A stretch of DNA of 48,718 nucleotides from Citreimonas salinaria (lineage in GTDB: Bacteria > Pseudomonadota > Alphaproteobacteria > Rhodobacterales > Rhodobacteraceae). The notes under the pieces were generated by a model. It searched no databases. It worked only from the letters and a program-made list of their open reading frames with translations, and was not told where the DNA came from. Below, one piece after another: positions 8,629 through 17,258 of the stretch (position 1 is the stretch's first letter; every line of letters begins with the position of its first letter). The position numbers were made by a program, and so were the translations under genes. Location: positions 1 through 48,718 of the forward strand of contig NZ_FNPF01000022.1 of assembly GCF_900107235.1 (NCBI RefSeq), in the 5' to 3' direction.

Positions 8629-9885
8629 TCAGAGAGAGGTCCTTCCGCCTGGGCTCACCCCCTCGAAGAAGGGGCGATAGGGTTCGCCGTGCATGACCAC
8701 GGCGTGTACGGTGCGCGCCATCTTCGCCGCGATCGCGGTGTAGGCCTTGCGGCGCAGATGGGCGTTGTGTCGATCCTTCGAGATGTAGCGTTCGAACTTG
8801 TCGCGGAAGCTGTTGGTCCGCTTGAGGACTGCGGTTTGGCCGGCCATCCAGAGCGTGCGCCGCAATCGGGCGTTGCCGTACTTCGAGATGCGACTCTGAC
8901 CGCGGAACATGCCGGACTGCACGGTGGCGAGATCCATTCCGCAGAACTTCAGGAACTGCCGATGATGCCGGAAACGGCGCAGATCACCGGCCTCGGCCAG
9001 GATGGTCATGGCATTGATCGGGCCGATACCGGGAATGGTTGTCAGCAGCTGATAGTCAGGCAGACCGGACAGAAGCTCGACGGCGCGGGCCTCGATCTGA
9101 TCACGCTGCCGGACAAGGCTTCGGCCCTCGGCAAGTACGAGGCGGAACATGCGGACAGCATCGGAATCCGAGTGTACTGGCAAACCCACCGAGCCCACGG
9201 CCGTGGCGTAAATATCTGAAAGCAGGAGTTCTTTGGACACCTTGCGGCCGACGACATCCCACGCATCAGCAATAAAGGCGTTCCGGCTCACGGCGGTGAT
9301 CATGTGTGGTGACGGGTATTTTTCCAGGAATGCCAGGAACCAATCGGTTCGCGAGCTTCGGTGAAATCGTTCGGCCTCGGGAAAATACAGCGGCAGGTAG
9401 TGGGTCAGGATGCGGTGCCAGAGCTCGGTCTTCGAGCGCGAAACAATCTCATGGGTCTTTGACAGCTCCTGGATGTCGGATGTCCCGACCACCATCGGAT
9501 CGTGAAAGAACTGCACGGCGCCGATCTCCAGCATGTGCAGGATGACTTGGGCGTCCTTCGGGTCGTTCTTGTCCCAGCTGTTGTGCAGGGCCTCCCGCGT
9601 CCTGGCCAGACCGACGGAGGAGACAAGCTTCAGCTCGAATCCGGCCCGGCCGAGGTGGTGCGCAAGCGTGCGGTGATAGTTGCCGGTCGCCTCGAACCCG
9701 ATCCTCACCGGCAGATCATAACTGGCGAGGACCGCAGACAGGCGCTGGAAGTCGTCCAGCGTGTTGGTGACGGTTATGCGGCGGCGGCGCTTTTTGCCCG
9801 GAATGCCGATCAGCACTTCGTGGCGATGCTTGGAAATGTCGATGGCGACCAACAGGGTCGGCGCGATAGAATGGGTGGCGGTCAT
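8629..9885 (-). CDS. IS110-family transposase (DEDD recombinase)
   Basis: 418 residues. The N-terminal RuvC-like DEDD domain is complete: AIDISK (Asp16), GFEATGNY (Glu65) and NDPKDA (Asp108, Asp111). The C-terminal Tnp_20 domain has the helix-hairpin-helix LTTIPGIGPINAMTIL and the serine-containing SGMFRGQSRISKYGN segment. The ATG at 9885 has GAGGAG seven to eight bases upstream; the frame is open further but the extra 22 residues are unlikely. Upstream sequence includes a perfect 12-bp inverted repeat, GGTTATGGCCAC (9940-9951) and its complement (9979-9990), inside the IS end. The enzyme looks intact, so the element may be active. Confidence 0.94.
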   Translation of the reverse strand: MTATHSIAPTLLVAIDISKHRHEVLIGIPGKKRRRRITVTNTLDDFQRLSAVLASYDLPVRIGFEATGNYHRTLAHHLGRAGFELKLVSSVGLARTREALHNSWDKNDPKDAQVILHMLEIGAVQFFHDPMVVGTSDIQELSKTHEIVSRSKTELWHRILTHYLPLYFPEAERFHRSSRTDWFLAFLEKYPSPHMITAVSRNAFIADAWDVVGRKVSKELLLSDIYATAVGSVGLPVHSDSDAVRMFRLVLAEGRSLVRQRDQIEARAVELLSGLPDYQLLTTIPGIGPINAMTILAEAGDLRRFRHHRQFLKFCGMDLATVQSGMFRGQSRISKYGNARLRRTLWMAGQTAVLKRTNSFRDKFERYISKDRHNAHLRRKAYTAIAAKMARTVHAVVMHGEPYRPFFEGVSPGGRTSL

Positions 9886-10019
9886 AGCCGGTCTCCTCAG
9901 CGGTGTGGTTGCGCAAACCACTGTTGAGACCTGAGCCCCGGTTATGGCCACACGCTGCGCTATCTGGGGGCTGCGCGCGTGGCCATAACCTGTCGGCAGC
10001 CCTTATTCCCGACGTGCTA

Positions 10020-10374
10020 TGGCACGGAGTTCACCAGTCGTGCCATCCTCCGGTGGGCCGACCAAAACGAAGTGCCTTGGCATTACATCGATCCAGGCAA
10101 GCCGCAGCAGAACGCCTTCATCGAGTCGTTCAACGGCAGCCTGCGCGACGAGCTTTTGAACGAGGAGCTCTTCGACAGCCTTGACGACGCCCGCCGCAAG
10201 CTGGCGCTCTGGCGCTACGACTACAACGCCATCAGGCCGCATTCCTCGCTGGGGAACCAGACGCCACTCGAAGCGCGCCGAACGCTTGAGCAATTCGAGG
10301 GCTCCGCGCCCGGCGCGCTTGCCCAGAACGACCGACCAAACTACCAATCTCAAATCCGCAGGCTCTCGTTATGA
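10020..10374 (+). pseudogene. IS3-family transposase OrfB, 3' part
   Basis: Continues the interrupted OrfB from [20 protein letters not shown] to the C-terminus, including the catalytic Glu region ([20 protein letters not shown]) and [14 protein letters not shown]. Joined to the 5' part it restores a normal-length OrfB. Apparent upstream start codons lie within the IS110 end and are not real. Confidence 0.9.
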
Positions 10375-10421
10375 ACGAGGGACCCGCGGGGGGCAGGTCA
10401 GAGGGTAAAAAGGATGACGGC

Positions 10422-10853
10422 ATGACATCCCCGATCGATCGACCTCCCGAAGTCCTGGCGGCAATGCAAAGGACGCGGGAAGCGGCCCAGCAACTCGATC
10501 GCGATGCGCTTGCGGTCGTGTGCTGGCTCGACGCGGAGTTCCCGGGCCTGATCACCAGCCTTGAAATTCAGCGGCACTACTCTTGCGAGGACAACCAGAT
10601 CGCCCATGTCGAGCCGCGGGTGACGGATCGCCCGCGGCGACACGAAGTCCGCGATCTGGCCGAGACGGCATTCGAGGCGTTGGGCTGGTCCCTGCACCCG
10701 GAGGGGCGAGATATACGCTCTGCTGTCTATCGGACGTCACAATCGCAATCCGCCCATGCCCGCATTGTCGATGTTGCCCGTGTTTGCCGGGTGATGGAGG
10801 CGGCAGGCGCCATGGAGACGCGCCCGCCTCTAACGGCCTCACAAAGGGGATGA
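10422..10853 (+). CDS. Hypothetical protein, downstream partner of the IS-split operon
   Basis: 143 residues from an ATG with AAGGA about eight bases upstream. Before the IS3 insertion its ATG overlapped the stop of the 7316 gene (ATGA), so the pair was an operon; it has now probably lost its promoter unless the IS provides one. The protein is soluble and has no signal peptide (DRDALAVVCWLDAEFPGLIT, then DLAETAFEALGWSLHPEGRD). No family recognised. Confidence 0.55.
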   Translation: MTSPIDRPPEVLAAMQRTREAAQQLDRDALAVVCWLDAEFPGLITSLEIQRHYSCEDNQIAHVEPRVTDRPRRHEVRDLAETAFEALGWSLHPEGRDIRSAVYRTSQSQSAHARIVDVARVCRVMEAAGAMETRPPLTASQRG

Positions 10854-10936
10854 ATATCCGCCACCGTTGCTCCTCCCGCGAGGCTCTTCACGGAGGGCAC
10901 GTTCCCTGCTCGTTCTTCATAGGCTATACTTCCAGC

Positions 10937-11458
10937 ATGAAGAACGTCAGCATTGAAAATTTCGCGATCCTGGATTTCGAAGCTTCCAGCTTGTCAGCGG
11001 CAAGCTGGCCAATCGAAATCGGACTCTCATGGCTTGCGAACGGTCAGGTGCAGACCTGGTCATCTTTCATCCGCCCGGATCCGGCATGGGACCTCGGCGA
11101 CTGGTCGTCGCAAAGCGCCGAGGTCCACGGCATCCCCCTCTCAGAGCTCGAGGACGCGCCCTATGCCGCGGAAGTCGCGGAAGCCTTTCTCAATGTCGTC
11201 GGGCGCCGCAGCCTCGTCTCTGATGCCCCTGAGTTCGAGGAACGCTGGCTCTCGCGCTTGCTGCGAACTACCCGCCACGTGAAGTCCTCTTCGATCGAAG
11301 ATTTCGACGCTGTCTCGTTCGCAGTGTTCTCGGGCTACGCTCTCGATATGCTCTATGAGACCATTGAGCGGCACCCCGCGCCGCATCGAGCGGGACCGGA
11401 CACCGCACGCCTCGCCCGGGGGTGGCTCAGAGCAACGGCACTTCAGGAACCTGAGTAG
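10937..11458 (+). CDS. DEDDh 3'-5' exonuclease (DnaQ/RNase T-like)
   Basis: 173 residues. ILDFEASS gives the first acidic pair (Asp13, Glu15), WPIEIG follows as in exonuclease motif I, EVHGIPLSEL and VSDAPEFEERWL match motif II, and HRAGPDTARLA gives the late His and Asp of motif III. This is a compact DnaQ-like exonuclease without other domains. The ATG at 10937 precedes the catalytic core by twelve residues; the longer open frame upstream is not needed. Possible roles are DNA trimming or nucleic-acid turnover; its position next to an RM island suggests, but does not show, a defence role. Confidence 0.8.
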   Translation: MKNVSIENFAILDFEASSLSAASWPIEIGLSWLANGQVQTWSSFIRPDPAWDLGDWSSQSAEVHGIPLSELEDAPYAAEVAEAFLNVVGRRSLVSDAPEFEERWLSRLLRTTRHVKSSSIEDFDAVSFAVFSGYALDMLYETIERHPAPHRAGPDTARLARGWLRATALQEPE

Positions 11459-11466
11459 AGGATCGC

Positions 11467-11667
11467 ATGACCGAGTTTTTTACCACCGAGATCATTCTCG
11501 CCGGCACTTTGGTCAGCCTCAGCGCCATGGCGATGACTGCCAGTATCGTCGTGCTTCGGCCGCCGAAGGACAGGCGACCGACGGTCGATCTCGATGCCTT
11601 CGTTCGCAATGCACCCTATCACCGCTTGCGTGAGATCGGGATTGTCGTCGAGGAGCCTGCGGCCTGA
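11467..11667 (+). CDS. Small single-pass membrane protein
   Basis: 66 residues, starting nine bases after the exonuclease stop with GAGGATCGC before the ATG, so probably co-transcribed. Residues 8-30 form one hydrophobic segment (EIILAGTLVSLSAMAMTASIV), followed by a basic, proline-containing region and a soluble tail. No family recognised. Confidence 0.5.
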   Translation: MTEFFTTEIILAGTLVSLSAMAMTASIVVLRPPKDRRPTVDLDAFVRNAPYHRLREIGIVVEEPAA

Positions 11668-11881
11668 AGCTCGATGGCTTGCAGTGAGCGTGGAGGACCT
11701 CCGGCGGAGACGACGCTCGCCGGTATCTCTCGGTATCTTCAGGAGTATACCGGCATCACAAGCGCACTCTTGAAGCTATTGCGAACGACGCGCCAGACAT
11801 ACATTCTGGCAGGAAACTAAAATAAGGGTTTGAAATTCTTTTCTGGGGGTGTAGGTATTTCTCAGCAGGAAGGGGAATCAC

Positions 11882-12154
11882 ATGCAAACAACAACACACA
11901 TGGACGCCCGCATGAACCAACGGGGCATCAACAAGGAACTGATCAACCTCGCGCTGGAACACGGTGAGCCCAAGGGAGACAAGACCGTCCTCGGGCGAAA
12001 GGAGTGCCATGAGGCCATGCAGCAGCTGCGCCGCGAACTGAAGGCCCTCGAGCGGGCAATGAGCAAGGGCGGGATCACCGTTGTCTCCGACGGGGAGGCC
12101 CTCATCACCACCTACCGCACCGACAGCTTTTCGTCGGCCGCTGCAAGAAAATAA
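11882..12154 (+). CDS. DUF4258-like small protein
   Basis: 90 residues. The pattern RMNQRGINKELINLALEHGE, then GITVVSDGEALITTYR, resembles DUF4258-type proteins, small folds related in shape to RelE/BrnT toxins. AAGGGG lies nine to ten bases upstream of the ATG. It ends 15 bp before the degenerate methylase gene and is on the same strand, so it may be the first gene of the restriction operon. Toxin-like activity is a guess. Confidence 0.6.
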   Translation: MQTTTHMDARMNQRGINKELINLALEHGEPKGDKTVLGRKECHEAMQQLRRELKALERAMSKGGITVVSDGEALITTYRTDSFSSAAARK

Positions 12155-12169
12155 GGGGCTGAAACAGAA

Positions 12170-13888
12170 ATGAAGTCACGATATCAAAACATTTGGCACG
12201 CTCTTGACGGCATCCGCGGGTATATCAGGCCCTCCGAGATGCCCGAAGCTCTCCTCATCGAGGCGTCCCAATCTCTCGGAATGCAACAAGACACTTCCGA
12301 CCCGAGGTTTACCGCTTGGGAGAACGTGTTTGGGACCGAAGCATACCGGTCTCTGAAAGAGGCGCGGTCGCTCTTTCTTTCCTTGCCCGTACCGGAACGG
12401 CTCTCTGCCTTCGATGAAATGATGAGTATCTATCGGTCAGATACAGGTTTCTCCTGGATCGGGCATCAGGCCGCAAAGCGCATCGTTGAGCTGGCAGACG
12501 ACCCCGATGCCGCCCGCTGCGCATTTGCGAGTTCCCTTCATCCAGCCCTGCTGTTGGCGATGAATGGAACGAGTGTGCGCTTCGAAGACATCAATCACGA
12601 CGTGTGCAACCTCGCGAGAATGATGGCGGTCGTTCTGGAGGTTCATCTTCAAGTGGTCCCGGCCGATCCGTTCGCCAGAATCGATGAAGAAACCAATGAC
12701 GCAGAAATCATCATGGCGCCTTTCGGGTACAAGATTCCCTCAACGTCCGATCTTCCCAAGAAGACCCTGGAAATTCTCGGAGACGATGGCCGATCTCGGC
12801 GCCTTAGCAGTGAGGCTGTGGCACTCGCCGACGCTCAAGTGTCCACATCCAAACTCGTGATCGTTTCCGTTGCCGACGGTGCCATGTTTCGGGGTGTCGG
12901 TGTCGAGCCCATTGCCAGGGAAGCTCTCGTGGAATCCGGCCGGCTCCGGGCCATTCTTGCGGTTCCGGGAGGGATGATCTTCCAGAACACCGGCGTTGCC
13001 AGCGACATCCTCATTCTGAGTTCAGAGTGGGATACCAAACTCAAGGTTCGCTTCGTCGATCTGAGCGCACCTCGGTTTGCCGGGAAGACCGTCCGCGGTC
13101 GTCCCGAGATAAAGTCAGACACCTCTTGGCTCAAAGCCATCGTGGCCCCCGTTCTGGAAAGCAGCGCCTCGGCGATGGATGTTCCGATCTCCGACATTCG
13201 GGCGAAGGATTACATCCTGAGCTTGGATCGATATCTCGTTCCACCCGCAGTCGCCGACCTGGAGTGCTTTCTATCCGAAAGGGATACTCTTCCGCTTCAC
13301 GAGGCCGTCGAACTCATCCGTCCGTTGTCTCTCGGTCAAGGCGATGACGGCGACTTCAAGATACGTGAAGCATCTCCTGCAGACATCGGAGAGCGCGGTT
13401 ACCTTCCGTTGCCCAAGAAAGAGATCTCCATCGAGCGAGCGCAACTCAGGAAGGCCCGCAATCAGAGGCTAATGCCGGGAGATGTTCTCTTGTCAGTCAA
13501 GGGAACCGTTGGCTCGGTCGCCTTGGTGCCTGAAGAAGCTTCCGTGGATGGGGAAAGCCATTTCTGGACAGCTGGGCAGTCGTTCATGATCCTCCGCCCC
13601 AAGCAGGGAAGAATTTCAGGCATCGCCTTACTCGAATACTTCTCGAATCCTTCCGTGAAGACCGCATTGAGGTCCCTTGCTGCGGGCGCGGCCATCCAAA
13701 CGATCTCCATCAAGGACCTCAAGGAGTTCCGTGTTCCCGTCCCCTCGACCGAGGAAGAGGACGAGATCGAGGCGGCATTCCGGGACCGTCAGGCCCGCTT
13801 GGCCGAGGTTCGCACCATCCTCAAGGGCATCGAGCAGGCCCGGGATGCCTCATGGCCTCATCGGGAACTTCAGGGTGCGCAAGCATGA
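12170..13888 (+). CDS. Degenerate N6-adenine methylase fused to a half HsdS target-recognition domain
   Basis: 572 residues. The middle resembles the type I/IIG methylase fold, including the conserved stretch after motif IV (ESGRLRAILAVPGGMIFQNT and ASDILILSS). Both catalytic motifs are ruined: motif I, normally DPxxGSG, reads AFASSLHPALLL near residues 118-131, and motif IV, normally NPPY, reads MAPFGY at residues 182-187. The C-terminal 200 residues look like one HsdS target-recognition domain plus its helical spacer (AAGAAIQTISIKDLKEFRVPV, then EIEAAFRDRQARLAEVRTIL). It is therefore probably a non-catalytic DNA-recognition or regulatory subunit. Its stop overlaps an ATG at 13885 in the hsdM frame, so the genes are coupled. 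Confidence 0.75.
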   Translation: MKSRYQNIWHALDGIRGYIRPSEMPEALLIEASQSLGMQQDTSDPRFTAWENVFGTEAYRSLKEARSLFLSLPVPERLSAFDEMMSIYRSDTGFSWIGHQAAKRIVELADDPDAARCAFASSLHPALLLAMNGTSVRFEDINHDVCNLARMMAVVLEVHLQVVPADPFARIDEETNDAEIIMAPFGYKIPSTSDLPKKTLEILGDDGRSRRLSSEAVALADAQVSTSKLVIVSVADGAMFRGVGVEPIAREALVESGRLRAILAVPGGMIFQNTGVASDILILSSEWDTKLKVRFVDLSAPRFAGKTVRGRPEIKSDTSWLKAIVAPVLESSASAMDVPISDIRAKDYILSLDRYLVPPAVADLECFLSERDTLPLHEAVELIRPLSLGQGDDGDFKIREASPADIGERGYLPLPKKEISIERAQLRKARNQRLMPGDVLLSVKGTVGSVALVPEEASVDGESHFWTAGQSFMILRPKQGRISGIALLEYFSNPSVKTALRSLAAGAAIQTISIKDLKEFRVPVPSTEEEDEIEAAFRDRQARLAEVRTILKGIEQARDASWPHRELQGAQA

Positions 13889-13998
13889 GCGCGTCGCACC
13901 ACGACGATGGTCCTGGGAAATCTCGTTCGGCCACAGGAATCCGGACCAATATCCAGAACAGCCGCGAGATCTTACGCCACAAAACCTCCAGGGACACC

Positions 13999-16020
13999 AT
14001 GAGCAACCAGAAAACAACGAACCTCAGCGCCTTCATCTGGTCAATCGCGGAGCTCCTCCGGGGAGATGCGAAACCCTCCGAATACGCGAAAATCATCCTG
14101 CCATTCGTGGTCCTTCGCCGGCTGGACTGCGTGCTTGCACCCACCAAGGACGCGGTCATCGAGGCGGCCGAGAATCTGTCCGACGATCTCGACGACGAGA
14201 TGCGAGACCGGATGCTCACCAGCATCGTCGGACCCCGGGCCAAGATCTACAACCGCAGCCGCTTCACCTTCGAGGCCCTGCGCGGCCAGGACGCCGAGCA
14301 GCTGCGCGAGAACCTGATGGATTACATCACGAAGTTCTCGACCAATGCCCGCGACATCTTCATCGACAAGTTCGACTTCCCAGCTCAACTGAAGGCCCTC
14401 GAGGAAGCCGGCATCCTCTACCTGGTGTTCGAGCGATTCTGTCAGATCGACCTGCACCCGGACACCATCTCGAACATCGAGATGGGGCAGCTCTTCGAGG
14501 ACCTGATCCGCCGCTTCAATGAGAACTCCGCGGCCGACAACGGTGACTATTTCACGCCTCGGGAAGTCATCCGGCTGATGGTCGAGCTGCTGCTGGCCTA
14601 CGATCACGAAGCCCTCTCTGGATCGGGAGTGATCCGCACGATCTACGATCCGACGATCGGCACGGGCGGCATGGCCTCGATCGGCGAGGAAGAGATGCGC
14701 GCGCTTAACGAGAAGATCCGCGTGAACATCTTCGGCCAGGAGATGATCAAGGAGAGCTACGCGATCTGCAAATCCGACATGCTGATCACGGGCCACGATC
14801 CTGAGAACATCGCCTTCGGAAACACGCTCACCGACGACGCCTTCCCGACCCACAAGTTCCACTACATGCTGTCCAATCCGCCCTACGGCGTCGACTGGAA
14901 GAAGTCCAAGGACAAAGTCACCGAAGAGCACGAAACCCAGGGGATGGACGGCCGCTTCGGAGCCGGACTGCCAAGCATTTCTGACGGGCAGCTCCTGTTC
15001 GTCCAGCATATGGTATCCAAGATGCGACCGGACGAGCAAGGATCACGCATCGGTATCGTCATGAACGGCTCGCCGCTATTCTCTGGCGGTGCAGGGTCCG
15101 GCGAGAGCGAGATCCGCCGCTGGCTTCTGGAGAATGATCTCATCGAGGCGATCATCGCCCTGCCCACTGACATCTTCTACAACACCGGCATTCAGACCTA
15201 CGTCTGGCTACTGTCGAACAAGAAGATCGAAGGCCGCCGAGGTAAGGTCCAACTCATCGACGCAAGCGGCGAGCGCTTTTGGAGTCCCACGCGCCGAAGC
15301 CTGGGCGCGAAGCGACGTGAGATCCCCGAAGAGGCACGCCAAGAGGTTGTGTCGATCTACCATGACATGCTGAACGGCGGATCGGATCACTCCGAAGTCT
15401 CCAAGATCTTCGACACAACCGCATTCGGCTTCCGCAAGATTCGGGTGGAGCGCCCGCTGCGCCTACGGTTCGATGTGACTGAAGAGACCATGGCTGCCCT
15501 CACAGCTGCGAAGCCCGTGGAGAAGCTCGACCAGGACGCCCGCGAGGGCTTGCTGGCTGCGGTGGAAGCGGCTTGCGCTGATGCGCCGATCATGGATCGC
15601 GTCGTGTTCCGAAAGTCCCTGCGTGCGGCCTTGAAAACGGCCAGCATCAAGATCGGCGCACCGATGCAGAAAGCTATCGAGGCAGCGATCGGGACACCCG
15701 ATGAGGACGCGGCGATCTGCCTCGACAAGGACGGCAAACCCGAGCCCGATCCGCATCTGCGCGATTTCGAACTCGTGCCGTTGGCCGAGGACTGGCGCGA
15801 CTATGTCGCCCGCGAGGTCACGCCCTTCGTGCCCGATGCCTGGGTCGACGAGACCTATCGCGACGACAAGGATGGTGAAGTCGGCCGCGTCGGCTACGAG
15901 ATCAACTTCAACCGCTACTTCTATAGCTACGCCCCGCCGCGTCCGGTGGCGGAAATCGACGACGACTTGAAATCGCTCGAAGCTGAGATCGCAGGGCTGT
16001 TGGCGGAGGTAGTGGAATGA
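13999..16020 (+). CDS. hsdM: Type I restriction-modification methyltransferase subunit HsdM
   Basis: 673 residues. The N-terminal HsdM_N helices (FIWSIAELLRGDAKPSEYAK, LPFVVLRRLDCVL) are followed by the SAM-binding motif DPTIGTGG (Asp217 onward) and catalytic NPPY (293-296), all intact. It methylates adenine at the site chosen by HsdS. It is longer than classical HsdM, with about 150 extra C-terminal residues ending in a coiled-coil-like EIDDDLKSLEAEIAGLLAEV. The ATG at 13999 is chosen because the family sequence begins there; an in-frame ATG at 13885 overlaps the preceding stop and is the alternative. Its TGA overlaps the hsdS ATG. Confidence 0.93.
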   Translation: MSNQKTTNLSAFIWSIAELLRGDAKPSEYAKIILPFVVLRRLDCVLAPTKDAVIEAAENLSDDLDDEMRDRMLTSIVGPRAKIYNRSRFTFEALRGQDAEQLRENLMDYITKFSTNARDIFIDKFDFPAQLKALEEAGILYLVFERFCQIDLHPDTISNIEMGQLFEDLIRRFNENSAADNGDYFTPREVIRLMVELLLAYDHEALSGSGVIRTIYDPTIGTGGMASIGEEEMRALNEKIRVNIFGQEMIKESYAICKSDMLITGHDPENIAFGNTLTDDAFPTHKFHYMLSNPPYGVDWKKSKDKVTEEHETQGMDGRFGAGLPSISDGQLLFVQHMVSKMRPDEQGSRIGIVMNGSPLFSGGAGSGESEIRRWLLENDLIEAIIALPTDIFYNTGIQTYVWLLSNKKIEGRRGKVQLIDASGERFWSPTRRSLGAKRREIPEEARQEVVSIYHDMLNGGSDHSEVSKIFDTTAFGFRKIRVERPLRLRFDVTEETMAALTAAKPVEKLDQDAREGLLAAVEAACADAPIMDRVVFRKSLRAALKTASIKIGAPMQKAIEAAIGTPDEDAAICLDKDGKPEPDPHLRDFELVPLAEDWRDYVAREVTPFVPDAWVDETYRDDKDGEVGRVGYEINFNRYFYSYAPPRPVAEIDDDLKSLEAEIAGLLAEVVE

Positions 16021-17258
16021 AGCGGACACGACTTCGGTGGCTGGCGAAAAACCTTGACTATCTGCGCATTCCGTTAAACGCGACGGAACGTGCTGAGCGC
16101 CAGGGAGATGTCCCCTATTGGGGAGCCAACAGAATCGTCGACCACGTCGACACGGCTCTTCTGGATGAAAGGGTAGTTCTTGTTGGCGAAGATGGCGCGC
16201 CGTTTTTTGACCGCACCAAGGATGTCGCCTTTGTTTCGGATGGTCCAATTTGGCCCAACAACCACATTCACATCTTAAAGCCGAACCCCCGAATGTTGGA
16301 GGATCGCTTCCTTGCTTATTTTCTGAACCACGTCGAATACGCCTGGTATATCAACGGTTCCACCCGCGACAAGCTTACGCAAGCTCAGCTTGGAAATATT
16401 GAGGTGTTATATCCTGACCTCGACTCCCAGAAAGCCATTGCCGATTTCCTCGACCGCGAGACCGCCAGGATTGATGCGCTGGTAGAGAAGCGAAATGCAT
16501 TCAATGCGCTACTCGATGAAGTCGCGAGATCCTTGATCGCCGACGCCATCAATGGAAGATTGATCGAGTCGCAAGAGCGCCAAGATGCTGCTTGGTTGGG
16601 CACAGTTCCAAAAACTTGGGACATGAGGCGCATGCGCTTCATATATCGGGAGCGGGTTGGCCGAAGTGAAACCGGCGAGGAAGAGCTTCTCTCGGCTTCA
16701 CACCTCACCGGCGTGACGAAGCGTTCAGAAAAAGAAGTCAACATGTTCTTGGCCGAAAGCAACGTTGGCTACAAAAAGGTCATGCGTAATGACTTGGTGG
16801 TCAACACGATGTGGGCATGGATGGGCGCCATGGGAATCAGCCCCGAGGAGGGTATCATCAGCCCATCGTATGGTGTCTATCGACCAATTGATCAGAGACT
16901 GTCTCCAGAATTCGCTGATCTTGTCGTTCGTTCCCCGCAGTTCACTGCCGAGGCAACTCGACGCAGCAAAGGGATCCATTCTTCGCGCCTTCGTCTTTAT
17001 ACTGACGCTCTCTATGACATAGTCTTTCCGGTGCCGCCGCTTGATGATCAGACACGCCTTGTCGAACAGTTGGCGCGTAGACGGTCTCGAGAAAATGCTC
17101 TGAGGGAGAAGAACGAACAGGCAATTGCGCTGTTGCAAGAACTCCGCGCCTCCCTGATCACTGCCGCCGTCACGGGCCAGATCGACCCAGCCACCTATCG
17201 GCGCAATAGCACAACGGACCGGGCGCTGGACCGGATCGCCGAGGAGATGACGCAGTGA
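16017..17258 (+). CDS. hsdS: Type I restriction-modification specificity subunit HsdS
   Basis: 413 residues with the usual two target-recognition domains and two conserved helices: TRD1 ends with DSQKAIADFLDRETARIDAL and TRD2 with LDDQTRLVEQLARRRSREN, each followed by a coiled helix. TRD1 includes the motif NNHIHILKPNPRMLEDRFLA. HsdS sets the bipartite DNA sequence recognised by the complex. Its ATG overlaps the hsdM stop (ATGA) and its stop overlaps the next GTG start, so translation is tightly coupled. Parts of the gene are more AT-rich than hsdM and hsdR, as is common for horizontally exchanged specificity genes. Confidence 0.93.
   Translation: MKRTRLRWLAKNLDYLRIPLNATERAERQGDVPYWGANRIVDHVDTALLDERVVLVGEDGAPFFDRTKDVAFVSDGPIWPNNHIHILKPNPRMLEDRFLAYFLNHVEYAWYINGSTRDKLTQAQLGNIEVLYPDLDSQKAIADFLDRETARIDALVEKRNAFNALLDEVARSLIADAINGRLIESQERQDAAWLGTVPKTWDMRRMRFIYRERVGRSETGEEELLSASHLTGVTKRSEKEVNMFLAESNVGYKKVMRNDLVVNTMWAWMGAMGISPEEGIISPSYGVYRPIDQRLSPEFADLVVRSPQFTAEATRRSKGIHSSRLRLYTDALYDIVFPVPPLDDQTRLVEQLARRRSRENALREKNEQAIALLQELRASLITAAVTGQIDPATYRRNSTTDRALDRIAEEMTQ

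Larger units (their letters stand above)
8395..10020 (-). mobile_element. IS110/IS1111-type insertion sequence nested in IS3 orfB
   Basis: About 1.63 kb of foreign sequence separates GACAAC (SDN codons) from GGCACGGAG (GTE codons) of orfB. No target duplication is seen, as expected for IS110 elements. Both ends carry GTCGGGAA close to the edge in inverted orientation (about 8402-8409 and about 10006-10013), fitting the sub-terminal repeats of the IS1111 subgroup. The exact junctions are uncertain by a few bases. The long non-coding end lies 3' of the transposase (8395-8628). Confidence 0.85.
7523..10400 (+). mobile_element. IS3-family (IS407-group-like) element, interrupted by an IS110-type element
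   Basis: The terminal inverted repeats are visible: TGACCTGCCCCCCG at 7523-7536 and its exact complement at 10387-10400. They are flanked by a 4-bp target duplication GAGG (7519-7522 and 10401-10404). Without the nested insertion the element would be about 1.25 kb, normal for IS3 elements with orfA/orfB. The insertion separated two formerly overlapping genes. Confidence 0.92.
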
